This document shows, piece by piece, positions 50,989-59,070 of a DNA stretch of 64,000 nucleotides. The notes below the pieces were generated by a model. It was not told where the DNA came from, did no database searches, and saw nothing but the letters and a program-made list of their open reading frames with translations. This DNA is from CATQHS01 sp965203375. GTDB taxonomy: Bacteria > Actinomycetota > Acidimicrobiia > Acidimicrobiales > Aldehydirespiratoraceae. Position 1 is the first letter of the stretch. Every line of letters starts with the position of its first letter. The stretch covers positions 2,294,001 to 2,358,000 of the forward strand of contig OZ241886.1 of NCBI GenBank assembly GCA_965203375.1, read 5' to 3'. Made by a program: the position numbers and the translations under genes.

Positions 50989-51121
50989 GGGCGGGCTCAA
51001 GGTCACCGACCCTCACACCGGAGTGCCGAATCCGGGCGAAGGGATCACCCGTCATGGGCGGGCTCGAGCCGACGCCGATCCCGCCGCTGCCAGCACCGGT
51101 GCTGACGCGATCAGTCGCCAT
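50978..51121 (-). CDS. Mini-ORF between pgeF and yggS (47 aa), triplicated junction
   Basis: The sequence CTCGA(A/G)CCCGCCCATG at the pgeF/yggS joint occurs three times, with ATG at 51121, 51055 and 50988. The first two are in one frame that ends LEPAHGP, just as PgeF ends LEPAHGD. Both the pgeF stop and this frame's stop overlap the following ATG by 11 bases, so the joint geometry has been copied exactly. Confidence 0.42.
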   Translation of the reverse strand: MATDRVSTGAGSGGIGVGSSPPMTGDPFARIRHSGVRVGDLEPAHGP

Positions 51122-51806
51122 GGGCGGGTTCGAGCCTTACCGCGGCGACTTGGCGGCCGCGGTCGCCCCGGACTCGGTGCGAGAAGAAGCGCTCGTCGGA
51201 CGTGTCCAGCCCCAGATCATCCACCTCGTCCACCCCGCAGGCTCTGAGCGCGGCCCGCACCGCGGCGGCCAGATCGAGCGCCGGGGCGCCCCGGGCGGTG
51301 ACGGCCCTGGCCTCCTCGCCGACGGCCGCGGCCACCGCGTCCAGTTCGACCGGCCCGAACTCGTAGTGCGAGGGCCGGATGACCGGGCCGATCACGGCTC
51401 GGCACCGACCGCCGCCGGGCTGCCCGCAGGACCCGACGGCATCTACGACGGCGCCGACGACCCCGGCCAGGATTCCCCTCCATCCGGCGTGGGCGATGCC
51501 GACGGCCCCCGAACCGGCGATCACCACCGGGGCGCAGTCGGCGGTCTGCACGGCCAGCACCGCCCCGGGCCGGGCCGTGGCCGCGCCGTCCGCGACCGAC
51601 CCGGCCCCCTGCCCCGGCCGGCTCACCGCCACCACTCGGGCGCCGTGGACTTGGCGCATCCAGGTCCACCGGCCGCCCATGAACCCCTGGCGGCGGGCCT
51701 CCAGCTCGACCGGGTCGCCGTCGACGCTGAAATCCCCCAGGGAGCGGTCCGAGAACCGGATCCGGGCCAGCTTCCCCGGCCCGGCCGGCACCAGCCTCTC
51801 GATCAC
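51111..51806 (-). CDS. pgeF: Purine nucleoside phosphorylase/polyphenol oxidase-like protein (PgeF/YfiH)
   Basis: 231 residues. Zinc ligands of the family: RQVHGARV, QTADCAPVV and IAHAGWRG. Members act as peptidoglycan editing factors in E. coli or as adenosine deaminase/phosphorylases. Start GTG 51806 shares GTGA with the last mini-ORF of the array after ftsZ. The stop overlaps the next mini-ORF. Confidence 0.93.
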   Translation of the reverse strand: MIERLVPAGPGKLARIRFSDRSLGDFSVDGDPVELEARRQGFMGGRWTWMRQVHGARVVAVSRPGQGAGSVADGAATARPGAVLAVQTADCAPVVIAGSGAVGIAHAGWRGILAGVVGAVVDAVGSCGQPGGGRCRAVIGPVIRPSHYEFGPVELDAVAAAVGEEARAVTARGAPALDLAAAVRAALRACGVDEVDDLGLDTSDERFFSHRVRGDRGRQVAAVRLEPAHGD

Positions 51807-51952
51807 CTGCCCGGCCGCCTGGCACCCGCGGGTCCGATCACCTGCCCCGGTCCGGCCAGCGCCCTCGGCTCGATCACCTGCCCGGCCGCCCGGTCCCCGC
51901 GGGTCCGGTCACCTGCCCCGGCCGACCGGCGCCGCCGGATCGATCACCTCGG
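51803..51952 (-). repeat. Array of 35-bp start cassettes between ftsZ and pgeF
   Basis: GTG(A) starts lie at 51947, 51912, 51877, 51841 and 51806 (pgeF), with periods 35, 35, 36, 35. They give mini-ORFs 51909-51947 (VIDPAAPVGRGR), 51874-51912 (VTGPAGTGRPGR) and 51803-51877 (24 residues, with 51841 in frame), each ending on the next start by GTGA. The first GTG is six bases past the ftsZ stop. Confidence 0.75.
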
Positions 51953-53074
51953 CTACCGGAGGAAGTCGGGGACGTCGAACTCGTCGTCCACATCCTCCAG
52001 AGCGGGATCGGGGTCGGCGGCCAGGGCGAAGACGTCGGTGACGGGCGCGTCCTCGGCGGTGACGATCGGGGGCTGCTGCCGGGTCGGCGGCGTCTGCCGG
52101 AGAACGTCGCGGACCGATCCCTGCTCGTCCCAGCGGTCGAACCCGGCCGCTATCACCGTGACCCGGACGCTGTCGCCCATCTCCTCGTCGATGACCGCCC
52201 CGAAGATGATGTTGGCGTCCCCGTGGGCCATGCCGTGGATGACCTCGGCCGCCTCGTTCACCTCGAGGAGCCCCAGGTCGGGGCCGCCCGAGATGTTCAG
52301 GAGGATGCCCTTGGCGTTCTCGACCGACGTCTCCAGCAGCGGGCTGGAGATGGCGGAGCGGGCCGCCGCCACCGCCCGGCCCTCCCCGCTGCTGGTGCCG
52401 ATGCCCATGAGGGCGCTGCCCGCGTCGGTCATCACCGCCTTGACGTCGGCGAAGTCGGTGTTTATGAAGCCGGGGGTGGTGATGAGGGTGGTGATGCCCT
52501 GAACGCCCTGGAGCAAAACCTCGTCGGCCATCCTGAAGGCGTTGAGCACCGAGGTCTTGTCGTCGGAGACCGACAGCAGGCGGTCGTTGGGGATGACGAT
52601 CAGCGTGTCCACCTTCTCCTTGAGGCGCTGTATCCCCTGCTCGGCCTGAACGGAGCGGCGCCGGCCCTCGAAGCCGAACGGGCGGGTCACCACCCCGATG
52701 GTGAGGGCCCCGACCGAGCGGGACACCTCAGCGATCACCGGCGCCGCGCCGGTCCCGGTCCCGCCCCCCTTGCCCGCGGTGATGAACACCAAGTCCGCGC
52801 CGGTGAGCACCTCGCGGATCTCCTCGACGTGGTCCTCCGCGGCCTGGCGGCCGACCTCGGGGTCGCTCCCGGCCCCCAGGCCCTTGGTGAGGTTGCGGCC
52901 GATGTCGAGCTTCACGTCGGCGTCGCTCAGCATCAGGGCCTGGGTGTCGGTGTTGGCGGCGATGAAGTCCACGCCTTTGAGCCCGGCGTCGATCATGCGG
53001 TTGACGGCGTTGGCCCCGCCTCCCCCCACGCCGACGACTTTGATGACTGCCAAGTAATTCTGCGGGTTTACCAT
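51953..53074 (-). CDS. ftsZ: Cell division protein FtsZ
   Basis: Tubulin-like GTPase forming the Z-ring. 373 residues. GGGGANAVNRMI at the N-terminus, tubulin signature GGGTGTGAAPV, and conserved N/D residues in MADEVLLQGVQGIT. T7-loop region NTDFADVKAVM. C-terminal peptide DEFDVPDFLR is the binding site for SepF. ATG 53074 with a GGGAGG site. The array of mini-ORFs follows its stop. Confidence 0.98.
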   Translation of the reverse strand: MVNPQNYLAVIKVVGVGGGGANAVNRMIDAGLKGVDFIAANTDTQALMLSDADVKLDIGRNLTKGLGAGSDPEVGRQAAEDHVEEIREVLTGADLVFITAGKGGGTGTGAAPVIAEVSRSVGALTIGVVTRPFGFEGRRRSVQAEQGIQRLKEKVDTLIVIPNDRLLSVSDDKTSVLNAFRMADEVLLQGVQGITTLITTPGFINTDFADVKAVMTDAGSALMGIGTSSGEGRAVAAARSAISSPLLETSVENAKGILLNISGGPDLGLLEVNEAAEVIHGMAHGDANIIFGAVIDEEMGDSVRVTVIAAGFDRWDEQGSVRDVLRQTPPTRQQPPIVTAEDAPVTDVFALAADPDPALEDVDDEFDVPDFLR

Positions 53075-53183
53075 GGCCGAAACGACCTCCCATCGGGTCG
53101 ATGTCTGCTGGGCCGGCGAAGGCCGGGCGGCTTCGTTCGGGTCGGCGTCGGGCCGACCGGGCGATTTCGCCTGTGACCGTACA

Positions 53184-54116
53184 TCAGGCGGCGGGGTCGG
53201 GCGCGGACGGTGCCGCCGCCGGGGGCGGCAGGCAGAGCGGGTCGCGGACCAGCGTGGTGAGGTCGGCCATGGTGGCGTCGATGGCGGTGACGCATTCGAG
53301 GTCGACCCCGAACAGCACCGACCGGACCGAGGCCATCTTGTCGTCGAGCCGGGACGGCTCCCCCAGGACGGCCGTCGCCCCCCCGGCCAGATCCAGGCCC
53401 ACCCGGCCCCGGGGCAGGGCGACGACGGCCCGGGTCCATACTCGGAGGTCGGCGGGCAGGGCGGCCACCACGGCCAGGCCGGGCCCGGCCGCCACGTGGA
53501 CCGCGCCGGGCTCGCCCGCGAAGGGCACCGAGATCAGGGGGAGGCCCGGCGAGGGCGGGGCCGGGCCGACCACGTAGCCGCCGCTGTCGACCAGGACCAG
53601 GCCCCCGCCGCGGGCGGGGGACACCGCCACCGGGACCCGGGGCGTCACTTCGATGTCGACGGCGCCGGGCCAGTCGCGGAGGACCCGCACCTCCCCCACC
53701 CAGGCCAGGGCGGCGACGGACCGCTCCAAGTCGCCGGGGTCGATGTCGATCAGCGGGGTTCCCTCGATCTCGCCGACCGCCTGGCGGACGAGCTCGGCCC
53801 GGGCCTCCCCCACTCCCGATACGGCCACCCGGTCCACGTCCAGCACCCCCGAGCGGCTCAGCCCCCACCCGCCCGCCAGCAGCCCCGCCAGCGCGGCGGC
53901 CGCGATCAGGACTCGCAGCCGGCGCCGCCCCTCGGCCCGCTTGACCTCGGTGCGCCGGGCCCGCAGGCGCGGGTCGATGGCCGCGGCCGCGGCGGCCTTC
54001 CCGGCCGACGGCCTGCCCGTGGCCGCGGTCGCGCCGGCCTTCCCGGCCGACGGCCGGCCATTGGCCGCAGTCGCGCCGGCCTTCCCGGCCGACGAACGGC
54101 TCGTGGCCGCGGTCAC
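53184..54116 (-). CDS. ftsQ: Cell division protein FtsQ
   Basis: 310 residues. Cytoplasmic tail, one transmembrane helix (VLIAAAALAGLLAGGW), POTRA domain (VLDVDRVAVSGVGEARAELV) and beta domain. The first 50 residues hold three 14-residue repeats (SAGKAGATA units), encoded by 42-bp tandem repeats at about 53990-54116. GTG 54116 overlaps the murB stop. Links the Z-ring to septal peptidoglycan synthesis. Confidence 0.92.
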   Translation of the reverse strand: MTAATSRSSAGKAGATAANGRPSAGKAGATAATGRPSAGKAAAAAAIDPRLRARRTEVKRAEGRRRLRVLIAAAALAGLLAGGWGLSRSGVLDVDRVAVSGVGEARAELVRQAVGEIEGTPLIDIDPGDLERSVAALAWVGEVRVLRDWPGAVDIEVTPRVPVAVSPARGGGLVLVDSGGYVVGPAPPSPGLPLISVPFAGEPGAVHVAAGPGLAVVAALPADLRVWTRAVVALPRGRVGLDLAGGATAVLGEPSRLDDKMASVRSVLFGVDLECVTAIDATMADLTTLVRDPLCLPPPAAAPSAPDPAA

Positions 54117-55102
54117 GGCGCCGGGCCCGGCTCGAAGCCGACCAGGCAGGTCTCGGCGACAAGGTCGACGCCGCAGCTCTCGGCCACCCGGCGGCGCACC
54201 TCGGCCATCAGCGCGGCCACGTCGGCGGCCGACCCGCCCTCGTCGGACTGGATGAAGTTGGCGTGTTTGGGCGACACCCGGGCCGTGCCCATCCGCAGCC
54301 CCCTGGCCCCGGCCGCGTCGATAAGCCGGCCGGCGCTGTCGCCGTCGGGGTTGGTGAAGACCGACCCCGAGTTCTGGCCCCCGGGCTGGTTGGCCCGCCG
54401 CCAGGCCACTATCTCCGCCAGCAGGGCCCGCCCGGCGGCGGGGTCGCCGGGGGCCAGCCGCAGCCGGGCCTCCGCCACCACCTGGTGGGGGGCGACGTTG
54501 CTGGTCCGGTAGCCGAGCCCGAGGTCGGCGGCCGCCGCGGTGAAGGCGGAGCCCAGGCGGAGATCGACGATCTCGGCCTGGTCCAGCACCGCGGCCGTGT
54601 CGGAGCCGTGGCCGCCCGCGTTCATGCGCACCGCCCCGCCCATCGACCCGGGCACCCCCACCGCCCACTCGAACCCGGTCAGCCCCTCGGCCACGGTCCG
54701 GCGGGCCAGCTTGGGCAGCGGGGCCCCTCCCCCGGCCCTCACCGTCGTCCCGGACACGCCGAAACCGGCCAGGTCGCCCTCGAGGGCCAGGGCCAGGCCG
54801 CAGAAACCGGCGTCGGCCACCAGCAGGTTGGAGCCCCGGCCCAGCACCAGCACCGGCACCGGCGCCTCCGAGCCGGCGGTGCAGGAGGCGACCAGGTCGA
54901 GCGCGGCCCGGTTGCGCACCGGGACGAAGAGGCGGGCCGGGCCGCCGACCCGGTAGGTGGTGCGGGGGCCCAGCGGGTGGCGGCGGCGCACCGCGGGCGC
55001 CAGCGGCGACCGGGCCAGGCGCTCCTCGAGGTCGGCCACCGCGGCTGCTGCCTCGTTGTCAGACGACTGGGGCGGCCCCGAGTCTGGGGGGGCGGCGGTC
55101 AC
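54113..55102 (-). CDS. murB: UDP-N-acetylenolpyruvoylglucosamine reductase
   Basis: FAD enzyme making UDP-MurNAc. 329 residues. FAD site VLGRGSNLLVAD and GVPGSMGGAVRMNAGG; catalytic Ser region GQNSGSVFTNP; C-terminal KHANFIQSDEGGSAADV. GTG 55102 shares GTGA with murC; the stop shares GTGA with ftsQ. Confidence 0.96.
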   Translation of the reverse strand: MTAAPPDSGPPQSSDNEAAAAVADLEERLARSPLAPAVRRRHPLGPRTTYRVGGPARLFVPVRNRAALDLVASCTAGSEAPVPVLVLGRGSNLLVADAGFCGLALALEGDLAGFGVSGTTVRAGGGAPLPKLARRTVAEGLTGFEWAVGVPGSMGGAVRMNAGGHGSDTAAVLDQAEIVDLRLGSAFTAAAADLGLGYRTSNVAPHQVVAEARLRLAPGDPAAGRALLAEIVAWRRANQPGGQNSGSVFTNPDGDSAGRLIDAAGARGLRMGTARVSPKHANFIQSDEGGSAADVAALMAEVRRRVAESCGVDLVAETCLVGFEPGPAP

Positions 55103-56562
55103 GGCGGCGCGCCCCCGTCGCCAGCCTGGAGCCGCTCCATGACCGCGTCGGGCACGCCGGTCAGGTCGCCGGCGCCGAGGGTCAGGCAGAGATCCCCGGG
55201 CCGCAGCCGCCGCTGAAGCCATTCGACCGCGTCGTCGAGGCGGGGCAGCCAGGTCACCGACGACTGCGGGCGGGCGTCGAGCACGGCGTCGACGATGATC
55301 TTGGAGGAGACCCCGGGCCGGGGCGCCTCGCCCGCGGCGTATATCTCGGTGACCACCAAGTGGTCGGCGCCCGCGAACGAGCGGGCGAAGTCGGCGCCCA
55401 GCGCGGCGGTGCGGCTGTAGCGGTGGGGCTGGAAGACGCACACGATCCGGTCCCACTCGCCCCCGTCGCGGGCCGCGTCCAGCGCGGCCTCCACCTCGCC
55501 GGGCAGGTGGGCGTAGTCGTCGACGAAGTCGACCCCTCCGGCGGCGCCGCGGAACTCGAAGCGGCGCGCCACCCCGCCGAAGCGGCTGAGCGCCTCGGCC
55601 GCGGCCTCGAACGGGGCCCCCGCGGTCAGCGCCGCCACCGCGGCCGCGGCCGCGTTGCGGGCGTTGTGCAGGCCCGGAGTGGGCAGCTCGATCCGGCCCA
55701 GCCGCTCCCCGCGGCGGTCCAGGTCGAAGGAGATGGTCGGCATGGACCGCTCGAGGGCGGTCATCCGATAGTCGGCGCCCTCGCCGGTCCCGTAGGTGAC
55801 GGCGGTCCCCGACCGGGCCAGACGGGCCGCCACCGGATCGTCGGCGCACACCACCGCGGCTTCGGCCGATCCGAGGAAGGACCTGAAGGCGGCCTCCAAC
55901 TCGGCCGGGTCACCGCCGTAGGTCTCGAGGTGGTCGGGCTCGACGCTGGTGACGACGGCCACGTCGGGGTCCAGCGACAGGAAGGTGCGGTCGCTCTCGT
56001 CGGCCTCGATCACGAACCAGTCGCCGGTGTCCCAGACCCCGCCGGTGCCTATCTCGTTGAGGTCCCCTCCGATGATGAACGACGGGCGCAGCCCGGCCTC
56101 GACCAGCACCAGGGCCAGCATGGAGCTGGTGGTGGTCTTGCCGTGGGTGCCCGCCACCGCGATGGTGCGGCTGACCGAGGCGATGGCCGGGAGGATCTGG
56201 CTGCGGGTGGCCACCGGGACGCCCGCGGCCCGGGCGGCCCGCACTTCGGGGTTGGCGGCGGAGATGGCCGAGGAGATGGCCACCACCTCGGCGTCGGCCA
56301 GGTTGGCCGGATCGTGGCCGATGGCCACCGGCACCCCCTCGGCCCGGAGCCGCTCGGTCACCTGGCTCTCCTTCAGGTCCGAGCCGGTCACGGCGTGGCC
56401 CATGGCCTTCAGCACCGAGGCAATGGCCCCCATGCCCGCGCCTCCGGCCCCGACGACGTGAACCCTGGCGGGCCGGGACAGATCCAAACCGGCCGTCGCC
56501 GCGCCGCCGCGGTCGCGGGCCGGCGCGCCCCCGGAGGTCTCGGTCGGACCGGACATCGTCAC
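55099..56562 (-). CDS. murC: UDP-N-acetylmuramate-L-alanine ligase
   Basis: Adds L-Ala to UDP-MurNAc. 487 residues. Nucleotide-binding start VHVVGAGGAGMGAIA, ATP loop AGTHGKTTTSSM, then EADESDRTFL and HNARNAAAAVAAL-type segment, with DDYAHLPGEVEAAL and QPHRYSRT near the C-terminus. GTG 56562 overlaps the murG stop; ATG 56556 is close by. Confidence 0.97.
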   Translation of the reverse strand: MTMSGPTETSGGAPARDRGGAATAGLDLSRPARVHVVGAGGAGMGAIASVLKAMGHAVTGSDLKESQVTERLRAEGVPVAIGHDPANLADAEVVAISSAISAANPEVRAARAAGVPVATRSQILPAIASVSRTIAVAGTHGKTTTSSMLALVLVEAGLRPSFIIGGDLNEIGTGGVWDTGDWFVIEADESDRTFLSLDPDVAVVTSVEPDHLETYGGDPAELEAAFRSFLGSAEAAVVCADDPVAARLARSGTAVTYGTGEGADYRMTALERSMPTISFDLDRRGERLGRIELPTPGLHNARNAAAAAVAALTAGAPFEAAAEALSRFGGVARRFEFRGAAGGVDFVDDYAHLPGEVEAALDAARDGGEWDRIVCVFQPHRYSRTAALGADFARSFAGADHLVVTEIYAAGEAPRPGVSSKIIVDAVLDARPQSSVTWLPRLDDAVEWLQRRLRPGDLCLTLGAGDLTGVPDAVMERLQAGDGGAPP

Positions 56563-57815
56563 CGCTCCTCGGCGGCCGCGGGCATGGGCCGGCGGGCGCA
56601 CTGCTCGATCAGGTCCACCACCGCGGCGGCCGCGTCCGGGCGGGCCGCGGCCCGAGCCGCCCGGCCCATGCCGTCGAGGCGGCCGGGGTCGGCGGCCAGG
56701 GAGTCGATCTCCGCCGCCAGCCGCAACCCGTCCAGCTCGCCGTCGGCCACGACGACCGCGGCGCCGGCATCGGCCAGGGCCCGGGCGTTGGCCGTCTGGT
56801 GGTCGCTCGGAGCGCCCGGCAGCGGCACCAGCACCGCCGGGACGCCCGCCGCGGCCAGCTCGGCCACGCTGGAGGCGCCCGACCGGCTCACCACCAAGTC
56901 GGCGGCGGCGTACACGGCGGCCATGTCGTCCTCATACTCCACCAAGTCGTAGCCCAGCTCCCCCCGGTCGACGGATCCGACCCGCTCGGCCACCTGGCCG
57001 TAGTCGCGCCGGCCGGCGATGTGGCGGATGTGGCGGTCGGACCGGAGACGCCACTCCTCCGCCATCTCCACCACGGCCTCATTGATCCGCCGGGCGCCCA
57101 GCGATCCGCCCAGCGCGGCCACCAGGAACCGGTCCCCGGCCACGCCGAGGGCGGCCCGGGCCGCCGCCCGCTGCCGGGCGCGGTCCACGGCCAGGATCTC
57201 GGGCCTCACCGGGTTGCCGGTACACACCGCTCCGGGAAGCGCCGCGGTCGGGAAGCCGACCGCCACCCCCTTGGCCCAGCGGGCCAGCAGCCGGTTGGCC
57301 GCGCCGGCGGCGGCGTTCTGCTCGACGACGACCAAAGGCACCCTCCAGGCCGCGGCGGCCAGCCCGCAGGCGACTGAGGCGTAGCCCCCCAGGCCCACCA
57401 CCACCGCGGGGCGGCGCCGGCGAACCAGGCGCAGGGCCCGGGCCAGGGCCCGGGCCAGCCCGGCGGCCGCGCCCGCATTGGCCGGGGTGAGCCGGCGCTG
57501 GATTCCCCGACCGGGCAGGGTGGTGAGACCGAACCCGGCCTCGCCCACCAGTCGGTCCTCGGCGCCCCGCGAGCTGCCCACATAATGCACCGCGTCGGCG
57601 GGCGCGCCCCGGCTCGTCATCTCCCGGGCGATGCTCAGCCCGGCCAGCACGTGCCCCGCGGTGCCGCCCCCCGCGATGATCGCCCAAGTCTCAGGGCCGG
57701 GGTCGGACGGTCGGGCGGGTCCGGCACCGGCGGCGCGGCCGGGGCCGGCGGAACGGCCGGAGTCGGCGGCGCGGTCGGGGTTCGCGGAGCAGCCGGAGTC
57801 GGCGGCGCGGGTCAT
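56559..57815 (-). CDS. murG: Lipid II synthase (MurG glycosyltransferase)
   Basis: Transfers GlcNAc from UDP-GlcNAc to lipid I. 418 residues. GGGTAGHVLAGLSIA at the start of the fold, GLGGYASVACGLAA, VVVEQNAAAGAANRLLARWA, and SRSGASSVAELAAAGVPAVL with PLPGAPSDHQTANA. An extra N-terminus of about 45 residues carries 12-residue repeats (RAADSGCSANPD, RAADSGRSAGPG), a start-region duplication with period 36. ATG 57815 shares ATGA with ftsW. Confidence 0.96.
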   Translation of the reverse strand: MTRAADSGCSANPDRAADSGRSAGPGRAAGAGPARPSDPGPETWAIIAGGGTAGHVLAGLSIAREMTSRGAPADAVHYVGSSRGAEDRLVGEAGFGLTTLPGRGIQRRLTPANAGAAAGLARALARALRLVRRRRPAVVVGLGGYASVACGLAAAAWRVPLVVVEQNAAAGAANRLLARWAKGVAVGFPTAALPGAVCTGNPVRPEILAVDRARQRAAARAALGVAGDRFLVAALGGSLGARRINEAVVEMAEEWRLRSDRHIRHIAGRRDYGQVAERVGSVDRGELGYDLVEYEDDMAAVYAAADLVVSRSGASSVAELAAAGVPAVLVPLPGAPSDHQTANARALADAGAAVVVADGELDGLRLAAEIDSLAADPGRLDGMGRAARAAARPDAAAAVVDLIEQCARRPMPAAAEER

Positions 57816-59017
57816 CGGGTCTGGCGGGCCACGTTGAGCAGCAGGCCCACCGCGGCCATGGTCAGCACCAGCGAAGACCCCCCGAAGGACAGGAACGGCA
57901 GGGTCATGCCCAGAACCGGCACCAAGGCCATGGCCGCCCCCATGTTGAGCGCGGCCTGGCTCACAATCCACGCGGTCACGCCGATGGCCAGCAGCATTCC
58001 GAAGCGGTCGGGGGCCCGCAGGGCCACCGCCAGGCCGCTCGCCGCCACCACCGCGAACAGGCCCATCACCCCCATCGTGCCCACCATCCCCAGCTCCTCG
58101 GCGATGACGGCGAAGATGAAGTCGGTGTGGGCGTAGGGCAAGAAGCCCCACTTGGACCGGCCCGAGCCCAGCCCCACCCCGCTGGTCCCCCCCGTGGCGA
58201 TGGCCCGCAGGGACTGCAGCGGCTGGTAGCCGTTGCCCAGCGGATCGGCCCAGGGGTCCAAGAACCCGAGCAGGCGCTGCCGCCGCCACGGAGAGGTTCC
58301 CACCATGGCCCCGGCCAGGCCCGCTCCGATCAGGCCGGTGACGGTCAAGTGGCGAATGGGGCAGCCGGCCATGAGGAGCATGGCCATGGTGATGGCGGCG
58401 ATGATGATGGTGGCGCCCAGATGGGGCTGGGCCATCAGCAGCAGGATCATCGTCCCGGCGATGATGGCGACCGGGCCGAGGGTCAGCCGCACGCTGGTGA
58501 TCGGCCGCGACGACCGAGACAGCAGATCGGCCACGAACAGGATCAGGGCCAGCTTGGCCGCCTCCGACGGCTGGAAGGTGAGCGGTCCGATCCCCAGCCA
58601 GCGCCGGGCCCCGTTGGCGGTCACTCCGAACCAGGGCAGGGCCACGACCACCAGCAGGACCAGCGACACCACCAGCCCGGCCGGGGCCAGGCGCTGCCAG
58701 CGGCGATAGTCGATCCGCAGCATGACCAGCATGGCGACGGCCCCGGTCCCGGCCCACACCAGATGGCGCCGGAACAGCGACCAGGCCGAGTCGGTGTCGG
58801 AGACGCTGGCCGCGGCGGTGGCCGACAGCACCATCACCACCCCGAACAGGGTCAGGGCGGTGACGGCCAGGAATATGACCAGGAACAGCCCGGTGCGCCG
58901 CCCCACCGGCCGCCGGGGGCCCCGGCCGTCGGGGGCGGCCCGGGCCGTCGGGTGCCGCAGCCGGGCCGCCTCCTGGGCCCGGGCCCGCTCCCGCGCCGAG
59001 GCCATAGGCGTCCTCAC
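57812..59017 (-). CDS. ftsW: Lipid II polymerase FtsW (SEDS family)
   Basis: 401 residues, about ten transmembrane helices. SEDS signatures: GARRWLGIGPLTFQPSEAAK, AQPHLGATIII, YQPLQSLRAIATGG and HTDFIFAVIAEELG, ending LPFLSFGGSSLV. Works with FtsI. GTG 59017 is chosen because a mini-ORF ends on it; its copy VRMAVASARVRA mirrors the start VRTPMASARERA. Confidence 0.96.
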   Translation of the reverse strand: MRTPMASARERARAQEAARLRHPTARAAPDGRGPRRPVGRRTGLFLVIFLAVTALTLFGVVMVLSATAAASVSDTDSAWSLFRRHLVWAGTGAVAMLVMLRIDYRRWQRLAPAGLVVSLVLLVVVALPWFGVTANGARRWLGIGPLTFQPSEAAKLALILFVADLLSRSSRPITSVRLTLGPVAIIAGTMILLLMAQPHLGATIIIAAITMAMLLMAGCPIRHLTVTGLIGAGLAGAMVGTSPWRRQRLLGFLDPWADPLGNGYQPLQSLRAIATGGTSGVGLGSGRSKWGFLPYAHTDFIFAVIAEELGMVGTMGVMGLFAVVAASGLAVALRAPDRFGMLLAIGVTAWIVSQAALNMGAAMALVPVLGMTLPFLSFGGSSLVLTMAAVGLLLNVARQTR

Positions 59018-59070
59018 CGGAACCGCCTCCTCGCGGCCCGGACCCGCGCCGAAGCCACAGCCATCCTCAC
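59014..59070 (-). CDS. Mini-ORF between murD and ftsW (18 aa)
   Basis: GTG 59070 shares GTGA with the murD stop. The frame reads VRMAVASARVRAARRRFR and ends by GTGA on the ftsW start, 53 bases on (one less than a multiple of three). AGGAGG lies near its end as the ftsW ribosome-binding site. Confidence 0.42.
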   Translation of the reverse strand: MRMAVASARVRAARRRFR

